Assembly: GCF_037094685.1 (NCBI RefSeq)
Contig: NZ_CP146614.1
Coordinates: forward strand, 1 to 64,000
DNA from: Massilia sp. METH4
GTDB lineage: Bacteria > Pseudomonadota > Gammaproteobacteria > Burkholderiales > Burkholderiaceae_D
Direction of reading: 5' to 3'
Length of the DNA: 64,000 nt
The notes under the pieces are model-generated. The model had not been told where the DNA came from, made no database searches, and saw nothing but the letters and a program-made list of their open reading frames with translations. Position 1 is the stretch's first letter, and every line of letters starts with the position of its first letter. Shown here in pieces: positions 7,759-15,855 of the stretch. The translations under genes and the position numbers were made by a program.

Positions 7759-9641
7759 ACGACACGACCAAGGACACTGGTAACATCGCGCGCTACGCGA
7801 TCGGCATCGACCTTGGCACCACGCACAGCGCGCTGTCCTATGTCGACCTGGCCGCCAGCGATGGCGAGAAGACGCAGCAGTCCGTGCTGGGCGTGCCCCA
7901 GCTGACCGCCCCGGGCACCGTGGAAAACCTGCCGCTGCTGCCCTCCTTCCTGTACCTGCCGCACCCCGACGAACTGGCGCCCGGCGAGCTGGCGCTGCCG
8001 TGGAGCACCGAGGGCGGCGAAGATGGCAAACGCGCCATCGCCGGCGAAATGGCGCGCAGCCGCGGCGCCACCACGCCGATCCGCCTCGTCTCCAGCGCCA
8101 AGAGCTGGCTGTGCCATCCCGGGGTGGACCGCCGCGCCGCGATCCTGCCCAACGATGCGCCGGAAGAAGTGACGCGGGTCTCGCCGCTGGAAGCTTCCAC
8201 GCGCTACCTGGCCCACCTGCGCCAGGCATGGAATGCGGCGCACCCGGAAGCGCCGTTCGGCCAGCAGGCCGTGACGGTAACGATCCCCGCATCGTTCGAC
8301 CCGGCCGCGCGCGAGCTGACCGCCGAGGCGGCGCGCGCCGCGGGCTATGACGGCGTGACCTTGCTGGAAGAACCCCAGGCCGCGCTGTACAGCTGGATCC
8401 AGGGCAGCGAAGGCCGCTGGCGCAAGGAAGTGAAACCGGGCGACATCATCCTCGTCGTCGACGTGGGCGGCGGCACCAGCGACTTCTCGCTGATCGCCAT
8501 CACCGAGCGCGACGGCGTGCTGGAACCGCACCGCGTGGCCGTGGGCGACCATATCCTGCTGGGCGGCGACAACATGGACCTGGCGCTGGCCCACCTGGTG
8601 GCCCGCAAACTCGCCGCCAACGGCACCCAGCTCGACCCGTGGCAGCTGCGCGCGCTGACCTACGGCTGCCGCGCCGCCAAGGAAAACCTGCTGGCCGACG
8701 CCAGCGCGGAGAGCTGGCCGATCGTCGTGCCGAGCCGCGGCTCGAAGCTGATCGGCGGCTCGATCCGCACCGAGCTGACGCGCGACGAGGTGACGGCGTT
8801 CATCACCGACGGCTTCTTCCCCAAGGTCGAGGCGACGGCCCGCCCGGCCGTGCGTACCCGCGCCGGCCTGACGCAACTGGGCCTGCCCTATGCGCAGGAT
8901 GCGGCAATCACGCGCCACCTGGCCGCCTTCCTGGGCCGCCAGAAAGGCGCCACGGCCGAGGTGCCGGGCTTCGCGGACCGCCAGAACCCCGACCACTCGT
9001 TCCTGCACCCGAGCGCGGTGCTGTTCAACGGCGGCGTGTTCAAGTCGGCGCTGCTCGCCCAGCGCGTGATGGACACGATCAACGAGTGGCTATACATGGA
9101 AGGCGCGGAACCGGCCCGCATGCTGGGCGGCGCGGACCTGGACCTGGCCGTGGCGCGCGGCGCGGCGTATTACAGCTACGTGCGGCGCGGCGCCGGCGTG
9201 CGCATCCGCGGCGGCACGGCCCGTTCGTACTACGTGGCGGTGGAATCGTCGATGCCGGCCATTCCCGGCATGGAACCGCCGATCCAGGCGCTCTGCGTGG
9301 CGCCGTTCGGCATGGAAGAAGGCAGCGAGCTGGAACTGCCGGGCCAGGAATTCGGCCTCATCGTGGGCGAACCCGTGAACTTCCGCTTCTTCGGTTCCTC
9401 CACGCGCCGCCAGGACCAGATCGGCACCGTGCTCGATTTCTGGGCGCCGGACGAGCTGACCGAACTGAACGAGATCCACGCCGAACTGTCGCCGGAAGGC
9501 CGCCAGCCGGGCGACGTGGTGCAGGTGCGCCTGCACGCCCGCGCCACCGAGGCGGGCACGCTGGAACTGCTGGCGGTGGCCGATGACGGCCAGCGCTGGA
9601 AGGTGGAATTCGACGTGCGCGGCGCCGGCGAAGGGCAATGA
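7755..9641 (+). CDS. Hsp70-family ATPase, 628 aa
   Basis: A chaperone-like actin-fold ATPase. Phosphate-1 loop IDLGTTHS (18-25) and phosphate-2 loop DVGGGTSDFSL are intact, and the adenosine-site region LNGGVF is visible. The nucleotide-binding domain is followed by a beta-rich region corresponding to a substrate-binding domain (FGSSTRRQDQIG...), but there is no DnaK-type C-terminal lid or EEVD-like tail. It starts at GTG 7755, overlapping the upstream stop, and ends at ATGA shared with the next gene. No dnaJ or grpE lies nearby, so it is not housekeeping DnaK or HscA. Confidence 0.88.
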   Translation: MNDTTKDTGNIARYAIGIDLGTTHSALSYVDLAASDGEKTQQSVLGVPQLTAPGTVENLPLLPSFLYLPHPDELAPGELALPWSTEGGEDGKRAIAGEMARSRGATTPIRLVSSAKSWLCHPGVDRRAAILPNDAPEEVTRVSPLEASTRYLAHLRQAWNAAHPEAPFGQQAVTVTIPASFDPAARELTAEAARAAGYDGVTLLEEPQAALYSWIQGSEGRWRKEVKPGDIILVVDVGGGTSDFSLIAITERDGVLEPHRVAVGDHILLGGDNMDLALAHLVARKLAANGTQLDPWQLRALTYGCRAAKENLLADASAESWPIVVPSRGSKLIGGSIRTELTRDEVTAFITDGFFPKVEATARPAVRTRAGLTQLGLPYAQDAAITRHLAAFLGRQKGATAEVPGFADRQNPDHSFLHPSAVLFNGGVFKSALLAQRVMDTINEWLYMEGAEPARMLGGADLDLAVARGAAYYSYVRRGAGVRIRGGTARSYYVAVESSMPAIPGMEPPIQALCVAPFGMEEGSELELPGQEFGLIVGEPVNFRFFGSSTRRQDQIGTVLDFWAPDELTELNEIHAELSPEGRQPGDVVQVRLHARATEAGTLELLAVADDGQRWKVEFDVRGAGEGQ

Positions 9642-12448
9642 CGCCTTACCTGGTCAGCATCGACCTCGGCACCACCAACACGGTGCTGGCTTATGCGCCG
9701 CCGGGCGCCACCGATATCCAGTTGCTCGATATCGAGCAGTTGACCGCGCCGGGCGAGGTGCACGGCGCGCTGCTGCTGCCCTCCGTGCGCTATCACCCGG
9801 CCGAGGGAGAACTGGCGCCGGGCGAACTGCAACTGCCGTGGGTGCAGGCCGACGTGGCCGGCGTCGAACGCTTCATCGTGGGCCGGCTGGCACGCACGCT
9901 GGGCGCCCAGGTGACCGGGCGCTATGTCGCCAGCGCCAAGAGCTGGCTGTCGCATCCGGGTGTCGACCGCACGGCGCCCATCCTGCCTTGGGGCGCGGAC
10001 GACACCGTGCCAAAGGTTTCACCAGTCGCCGCCAGCGCCAGCTACCTGGCGCACCTGCGCGGCGCCTGGAATAGCCGCTTCCCCGATCACCTGCTGGAAG
10101 ACCAGCGCATCGTGCTCACCGTGCCCGCGTCGTTCGACGAAGGCGCGCGCGCGTTGACGCTGGAGGCGGCCAAGCTGGCCGGCCTGCACGGCGTGCGCCT
10201 GCTGGAAGAACCGCAGGCCGCACTGTACGACTGGCTGTACCGGCACCGCGCCACCCTGGCCGAGGAACTGGCCAATGCCCGGCTGGTGCTGGTGGCCGAC
10301 GTGGGCGGCGGCACCACCGACTTTTCGCTGGTGCAGGTGGCCGTCAAGAACGGCGAACCGGTGCTGGAGCGGATCGGCGTCGGCAACCACCTGATCCTGG
10401 GCGGCGACAATATGGACCTGGCCCTCGCTCACCTGGCCGAAACGCGCCTGGCGGGGCCGGACGCCCAGCAGCGCCTGTCCAGCGGCCGCCTGGCCCAGCT
10501 GACGGAACGCTGCCGCGCCGCCAAGGAACAGCTGCTGGCGGCGCATGGCCCGGAATCGGTCAATGTCACGCTGCTGGGTAGCGGCTCCAAGCTGATCGGC
10601 GGCAGCCGCTCGGTGGCGCTCACGCGCGCGGACATCGAGCAGGTCGTGGTCGATGGCTTCTTCCCATTGAATGCCGAGCAGCTCGACGCGCGCCGCTCCC
10701 GCGGCGGCATCGTCGAATTCGGCCTGCCCTACGCGAGCGACGCGGCCGTGACGCGTCACCTGGCCAGCTTCCTGCGCCAGCATGCGCGCGCGGCCCGCGC
10801 CGCCCTTGGCATCGACGACGACACCACCTTCCCCGTTCCCGATACGCTGCTGCTCAATGGCGGCGTGTTCCGCGCCGACGTGCTGGCGCGACGGCTGGCC
10901 GATACGCTGACCGGCTGGCGGGGCGCACCCGTAAAGGTGCTGCACAACGATAACCCCGACGTGGCCGTTGCCCGCGGCGGCGTCGCCTACTCGCTGTCGC
11001 GGCAAGGCATGGCGCCGTCGATCGCCGGCGGTTCGGCGCGCGCCTACTACCTGCTGCTCGATACCGAGAAATCGCCGGGAGTGAAGCGCCGCGCCGTCTG
11101 CATCCTGCCGCGCGGCGCGCAGCCGGGCACGGAAGTCACGCTGGCCGACCGCACCTTCGGGTTGCGCGTCGGCCGCCCGGTGCGCTTCCATCTCGTTTCG
11201 ACGGTGACGGACCTGCGCCATGGCGCCGGCGACCTGGCCGACCTCGACCCGGCCGAGTATGTGGCCCTGCCGGCGATTTCCACGGTGCTGAAGACGGACG
11301 ACACCAGGGTGCCGAAGGAGGTTCCGGTGCGGCTGGCGGCGGCGCTGTCTGAGATCGGCACGCTCGAAGTGCATTGCGTGGACGCGGCCAGCGGTCGCCG
11401 CTGGCTGCTGGAATTCCAGCTGCGCGGAGAAGAAGAAGCGGCAGAGCCGCAGGCGGAAGCGCCGCCGCCCCGCTTCGCCGAGGCGGTGGAGAAAATCGAC
11501 CGCATCTTCGGCTCGCGCGTATTGCAGGTGGAAAGCAAGGAAGTGCGCCAGTTGCGCGGCCAGCTCGAACACCTGCTCGGCAGCCGCGAGCGGTGGCCCA
11601 CGCCGCTGCTGCGGCACCTGTTCGACGCGCTGATGCAGCGCGCCAAGGGCCGCCGCCGCTCGCCCGAACACGAACGCGTGTGGCTGAACCTGGCCGGCTG
11701 GTGCCTGCGCCCGGGCTTCGGCGCCCCGCTCGACGACTGGCGCATCGGCCAGTTGTGGGCGCTGTTCGACAGCGGCGCCCAGTACTTCAAGGACAGCCAG
11801 GTGCGGGCCGAATGGTGGACCTTGTGGCGCCGCGTGGCGGGCGGCCTGACGACGGAAATGCAATTGCGGTTGCTGGACGACTTCGCCTTCAACCTGCAAG
11901 CCGAGGCCGCCGAACGCGGCCGCCGGCCGGCCACGCTGGTCGACGGCAGCGAGGAAGACATGCTGCGGCTGGGCGCCTCGCTGGAGCGCATTCCCGCCGC
12001 CTACAAGGCTGAGATCGGCGACTGGATGATCGGCACCATCGGCAAGCTGCCGTCAACGGGGCCGAAATTCGATGCAAAGGCCGCCGCCAGCTTCACCCGC
12101 TACCTGTGGGCGCTGGGCCGCGTGGGCGCGCGCCGGCCGTTCCACGGCAGCGCGCATGAAGTGGCACCGACGGCTTCCGTCGAGAGCTGGCTGGGCGAGA
12201 TCCTGAAGCTGGATTGGAAGAAGATCGAGCCGGCGGGCTTCGCCGCCGCCCATCTGGCGCGCATGACGGGCGACCGCTCGCGCGATATCAACCCTTCCCT
12301 GCGCGAGGAAGTGCTGCGCCGGCTGACGGGTGTCGGCGCACCGCCGACCTGGAGCGCGATGGTGCGCGACGTGGTGGAGCTGGACCAGGCGAGCGAGCAG
12401 CGCATGTTCGGCGATGCGCTGCCGCCGGGATTGAAGCTGCTCGGCTGA
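9638..12448 (+). CDS. Hsp70-family ATPase with long C-terminal extension (DUF3731-type), 936 aa
   Basis: A second Hsp70-like protein, translationally coupled to the first by an ATGA overlap. Phosphate-1 IDLGTTNT (8-15) and phosphate-2 DVGGGTTDFSL are intact. The first ~590 residues align with the upstream paralogue; the last ~330 residues are an extra, Trp- and Arg-rich helical domain (LWALFDSGAQYFKDSQVRAEWWTLWRRVAGG...) that I associate with DUF3731. The two ATPases may work as a heteromer. The substrate is unknown. Confidence 0.88.
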   Translation: MTPYLVSIDLGTTNTVLAYAPPGATDIQLLDIEQLTAPGEVHGALLLPSVRYHPAEGELAPGELQLPWVQADVAGVERFIVGRLARTLGAQVTGRYVASAKSWLSHPGVDRTAPILPWGADDTVPKVSPVAASASYLAHLRGAWNSRFPDHLLEDQRIVLTVPASFDEGARALTLEAAKLAGLHGVRLLEEPQAALYDWLYRHRATLAEELANARLVLVADVGGGTTDFSLVQVAVKNGEPVLERIGVGNHLILGGDNMDLALAHLAETRLAGPDAQQRLSSGRLAQLTERCRAAKEQLLAAHGPESVNVTLLGSGSKLIGGSRSVALTRADIEQVVVDGFFPLNAEQLDARRSRGGIVEFGLPYASDAAVTRHLASFLRQHARAARAALGIDDDTTFPVPDTLLLNGGVFRADVLARRLADTLTGWRGAPVKVLHNDNPDVAVARGGVAYSLSRQGMAPSIAGGSARAYYLLLDTEKSPGVKRRAVCILPRGAQPGTEVTLADRTFGLRVGRPVRFHLVSTVTDLRHGAGDLADLDPAEYVALPAISTVLKTDDTRVPKEVPVRLAAALSEIGTLEVHCVDAASGRRWLLEFQLRGEEEAAEPQAEAPPPRFAEAVEKIDRIFGSRVLQVESKEVRQLRGQLEHLLGSRERWPTPLLRHLFDALMQRAKGRRRSPEHERVWLNLAGWCLRPGFGAPLDDWRIGQLWALFDSGAQYFKDSQVRAEWWTLWRRVAGGLTTEMQLRLLDDFAFNLQAEAAERGRRPATLVDGSEEDMLRLGASLERIPAAYKAEIGDWMIGTIGKLPSTGPKFDAKAAASFTRYLWALGRVGARRPFHGSAHEVAPTASVESWLGEILKLDWKKIEPAGFAAAHLARMTGDRSRDINPSLREEVLRRLTGVGAPPTWSAMVRDVVELDQASEQRMFGDALPPGLKLLG

Positions 12449-12480
12449 TCCGCTCAGCCAACCCGCTCGGTTCACCCCGC

Positions 12481-13083
12481 TCAGTTGTCGCGAGGTGCGT
12501 CGGCCAGTGCCTGCTGCTGGCCGACGAAACCGTCGAACGCATCGATCAGCGGCGCGTAGCGCGCCGCATCGTTCTCCAACTGGCCCAGCGCGTACGCCGT
12601 CGCTTCCAGCGTGGACAGCTGGCCCGGCGCATGGGCCTTGCGAATCAGGTAGTGGGAGGCCGGCACGTCGCGCAGCGCCAGCCGCGGCAGCGCCTGCAAG
12701 GCCGCGTTCAGGTACAGCATCTTGCGGCTCTTGCGCCAAGTGGCGTCAAGCACCACCAGCAGCACATCGCTGGCGCAGGCGCAATCGAACGGTGGCGGTG
12801 GCGCGATGCCGAGCGAGCGGTCGCCTGGCGTGTCGGGGTACAGCAACACCGGCTGGCGCGGGCCGCGCAATAATTCGCCGAGATTGTCAAACGCCTCCCC
12901 GACGGCGAGCGTGCTGCCGGGCAGGCACAGGTGCAGCAGCCTGGCGCTGTTCTTCGCATTGGCCACTTCCATCGGATGCTGGAGGATCAGGACCGGAGTA
13001 CGGCTTTCGACCGGGTGGACCCACCGGCAGATGCACGCGCTGGCCGCGCGCAGGCAGGTGGGGCATTGCTGGCGTTTCGTCAT
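12481..13083 (-). CDS. tapT: DTW-domain tRNA-uridine aminocarboxypropyltransferase
   Basis: A 200-residue enzyme of the TapT/DTWD family that transfers the aminocarboxypropyl group of SAM to a uridine in tRNA (acp3U47 in E. coli). N-terminal zinc-binding Cys pattern CPTCLRAASACIC is present. The family DxTW motif is seen in VLDATWRKSRKMLYLN. The conserved RKAHAPGQLSTLEATAYAL segment follows. Length is typical. It lies convergent to the Hsp70 operon. The symbol follows the E. coli gene. Confidence 0.88.
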   Translation of the reverse strand: MTKRQQCPTCLRAASACICRWVHPVESRTPVLILQHPMEVANAKNSARLLHLCLPGSTLAVGEAFDNLGELLRGPRQPVLLYPDTPGDRSLGIAPPPPFDCACASDVLLVVLDATWRKSRKMLYLNAALQALPRLALRDVPASHYLIRKAHAPGQLSTLEATAYALGQLENDAARYAPLIDAFDGFVGQQQALADAPRDN

Positions 13084-13102
13084 CCGCGCATTGTAAGCGC
13101 GC

Positions 13103-14692
13103 TCACGTCAGCAGGGCCAGCCCGTGATCCTCGCGGCGCCGCGCCGGCGGCGTGGCGTCGAGCCGGAACACGGCCACCGCGTCGGCCAGCCGCGCCGCCT
13201 GTTCCTGCATGGCGGCAGCCGCGGCGGCGGCCTGTTCGACCAACGCCGCGTTCTGCTGCGTTACATGGTCCATCTGCGTGATCGCCGTGTTGACCTGCTC
13301 GATGCCATCCTGCTGCTGGGCGCTGGCGTCCGCGATGCCGTTCATGATCTGCGTGACCTTGCCGATCGCTTGCACGATCTCGCGCATCGTCGTGCCGGCC
13401 TGGTCGACCAGCGCGCTGCCCGCCTGCACCTGCTGCGCCGAATTGCCGATCAGCTCCTTGATTTCGCGCGCTGCCGCCGCCGACCGCCCTGCCAGCGCGC
13501 GCACCTCGGCCGCGACGACGGCGAAGCCCCTGCCCTGCTCGCCCGCGCGCGCCGCTTCCACCGCCGCGTTCAGCGCCAGGATATTGGTCTGGAACGCAAT
13601 GCCGTCGATGACGCCGATGATATCGACGATGCGGCCGGACGAAGCGCTGATTGCTTCCATCGTGCGCACCACGTCCGCAACCACGGCCCCGCCCTGGCCC
13701 GCGATGGTGGCGGCGCCGTCGGCAAGCGCGCGCGCCTCCCGGGCATTCTCGGCGTTCGAGCGCACCGTCGACGTCAGTTCTTCCATCGTCGCCGCGGTCT
13801 GCTGCAGCGCACTGGCCTGCTGCTCGGTGCGCGACGACAGGTCCTGGTTGCCCGCCGCGAGCTCGGCGGACGTGGTGGCGATCGTCTCCGTGCCGTTGCG
13901 CACCTGGCCGACGATCGTCAGCAGGCTGCCGTTCATTTTCTTCAAGGCGCGCATCAGCTGCCCCGTCTCGTCGGCCTGGAGCGCATCGATGGTGCTGGTA
14001 AGGTCGCCGGACGACACGCTCTCCGCCACCTGGACGGCCTGCTGCAGCGGCGCCGTAATCGTGCGGGTGAGCCGCCATGCGACCACGATGCCGGCCACGA
14101 TGGCGCCAAGGCCCAGCGCGAGCAGCAGGTTGCGCCCGGCGGCATTGTTGGCGTGGATCTCGGCGGCGGTGGCATCGAGGGCTGCCTGCTGCGTTTTCAA
14201 CAGGCTTGCCAGCGCCGCGAGGTAGGCTTCGCGGGTGGTGTTCAGTTCGGATGCGTAAATCCGTTGCGCGGTGGCCACGTCGCCGGCGGCCTTCGCCGCC
14301 AGCATCGTCTTGCGCGTGTCCGAATACTGCTTGCGTGCCGCCATCACGGCCGCATGGCCGCGGCGCGATTCCTCGTCGACGAGGGTGCGGCCCAGCAGGT
14401 CCTGGATCTCGGTGGCCCGCTTCGACGACACGGCCATCGTGGCTTCGATGGCCTTCTGCGTGGCCGCGTCCGGGGCGAGGAAGGCGGCGCTGGTGCGCGC
14501 CGCATTGACTTCGATGACCTTGTTCCACTCGGCCATCAGGCGCTCGTTGTGTACCCGCTCGGCGACCAGTTCATCGGTCAGCCGGCTGGCGCTGTGCATC
14601 CGCAACACGCCTGTGACCGTCATGGCCGCCAGCAGCGCCAGCACGAGCGCGAAGCCGAGCGCCAGGCGCGCACCGATCCGGAGATTGCCCAC
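13103..14692 (-). CDS. Methyl-accepting chemotaxis protein, four-helix-bundle sensor type
   Basis: A 529-residue chemoreceptor. It has an N-terminal membrane helix (about 10-30), a periplasmic helical-bundle ligand domain (about 35-190), a second membrane helix ([20 protein letters not shown], near 190-210), a HAMP linker, and a signalling domain with the invariant hairpin tip ...[42 protein letters not shown]. Glutamine/glutamate-rich methylation helices flank the tip. There is no C-terminal CheR-binding pentapeptide. The ligand is unknown. Confidence 0.92.
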   Translation of the reverse strand: MGNLRIGARLALGFALVLALLAAMTVTGVLRMHSASRLTDELVAERVHNERLMAEWNKVIEVNAARTSAAFLAPDAATQKAIEATMAVSSKRATEIQDLLGRTLVDEESRRGHAAVMAARKQYSDTRKTMLAAKAAGDVATAQRIYASELNTTREAYLAALASLLKTQQAALDATAAEIHANNAAGRNLLLALGLGAIVAGIVVAWRLTRTITAPLQQAVQVAESVSSGDLTSTIDALQADETGQLMRALKKMNGSLLTIVGQVRNGTETIATTSAELAAGNQDLSSRTEQQASALQQTAATMEELTSTVRSNAENAREARALADGAATIAGQGGAVVADVVRTMEAISASSGRIVDIIGVIDGIAFQTNILALNAAVEAARAGEQGRGFAVVAAEVRALAGRSAAAAREIKELIGNSAQQVQAGSALVDQAGTTMREIVQAIGKVTQIMNGIADASAQQQDGIEQVNTAITQMDHVTQQNAALVEQAAAAAAAMQEQAARLADAVAVFRLDATPPARRREDHGLALLT

Positions 14693-14772
14693 AATTGCCT
14701 CCTTGCATTATCTTTTCCAGGCCAGTCTGCCCATAACGCAGGGATAAATCAAGCGGATCACGGCTTCGCGGA

Positions 14773-14827
14773 TCAGTTCTCCCTCAGTCGTCCCTCAGTT
14801 GTCCCTTAGTTGTCGCTCAGTTGTCGA
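14773..14827. repeat. 11-bp tandem repeat, five units, across the tssA stop codon
   Basis: The element TCAGT(T/C)(G/C)TCCC recurs with exact 11-bp period. TCAGT or TTAGT occurs at 14773, 14784, 14795, 14806 and 14817. On the minus strand each copy contains an ACTGA or ACTAA, so every frame-relevant copy carries a stop triplet. The tssA stop is in the first copy encountered (14817-14819). Confidence 0.8.
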
Positions 14828-15845
14828 CTTCCGGCCCGACAGTGCCCAGCAGCTCGTCCAGCTGGGCCATCTGGCCGGGGTCCTTGACGACGGCGCGCAG
14901 CCATTGATGCAATGGCATCGCCGCCCAGGCCGCAGCCTTGTCGGCAAGATAAGCCACGGGGCTGTGCGGCTCCGTGCGGCGGAAGTATTCCGCAACCCTG
15001 TGCAACTGGTCGATGGCCTGTTGCCGCGACGCGATCGAGCCATCCGCGCGCGCCTTTTGTGCCGGTTGCGCGCCGGCCGCCTCCTCGGCCGGGGCGGCCG
15101 GCTGGTCCGGCGCCAGCAGGCCGATGAAGTCGATCGCATGCTGCAGCGCCTCGCGGGCGGGGGTGAAGCTGGGGCCTTCCCCGCCCAGCTGGCGGTCGAC
15201 GGCCTGCTCGAACGCCTGCAAGGACTCCAGGCAGTACTGGGCATCGGCCAGCAGCTTCGCATTGAACGCGCTGGTATTGCGGCGGCGGCGCGCATCGAGT
15301 TCCTCCACCGTGGGGCCGGCGACGGCCGGACGGTTACCCCACTCGTCCGGCGCCTGCACGTTGGCCGCGCGCTGGCGCGCCGCGTCGAAATCGGCCAGGC
15401 ACACGCTGCCGTCCTCCGTAAGGGGGACTTCCTTGACGAGTTGCGGCGAACGCTTCAACAGCCAGAACAGGTTGCCGATGCGCTGCTCGTGGTCGCCCGC
15501 CTCGGCGACCGGGTACAGGCCGTCCCAGAAGCGCTCGCACAGGCCGGCCAGCAGCGCATAGCCGTCGCCCAGGCCGCGGAAATGGCGCGTCTTCGCGTGC
15601 GCCTCCGCCAGCCATACGGCCAGCCGCAGGTCCTTGCTGCGCGAGCGGATCAGCTTTTCGCAGTGGCTGGCCACGTAGGGCCAGTCGGCTTCCTTCAGCG
15701 CCTCGACCCATTCGCCCTGGTCGAGCGCCGGATCGTCGTATTTTCGGGCGTTGGCGATCGTGTCCACCTCCGAGGAAAAACTAAGGTCCTCGCCGCAGAC
15801 CTGGGCGACGCTGATTGGAACAAGCAATTGTGCAATGTCGAGCAT
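14817..15845 (-). CDS. tssA: Type VI secretion protein TssA
   Basis: A 342-residue T6SS cap/priming protein that contacts the baseplate and the distal end of the growing sheath. It opens with the ImpA N-terminal domain (GEDLSFSSEVDTIANARKYDDPALDQGEW) and has the family's WLLKRSPQLVKEVPLT region. The C-terminal part is short, as in the smaller TssA class. It is last in the minus-strand operon, 10 bp after tssH. The 3' end lies in an 11-bp tandem repeat. Confidence 0.92.
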   Translation of the reverse strand: MLDIAQLLVPISVAQVCGEDLSFSSEVDTIANARKYDDPALDQGEWVEALKEADWPYVASHCEKLIRSRSKDLRLAVWLAEAHAKTRHFRGLGDGYALLAGLCERFWDGLYPVAEAGDHEQRIGNLFWLLKRSPQLVKEVPLTEDGSVCLADFDAARQRAANVQAPDEWGNRPAVAGPTVEELDARRRRNTSAFNAKLLADAQYCLESLQAFEQAVDRQLGGEGPSFTPAREALQHAIDFIGLLAPDQPAAPAEEAAGAQPAQKARADGSIASRQQAIDQLHRVAEYFRRTEPHSPVAYLADKAAAWAAMPLHQWLRAVVKDPGQMAQLDELLGTVGPEVDN

Positions 15846-15855
15846 GATGGTCTCC

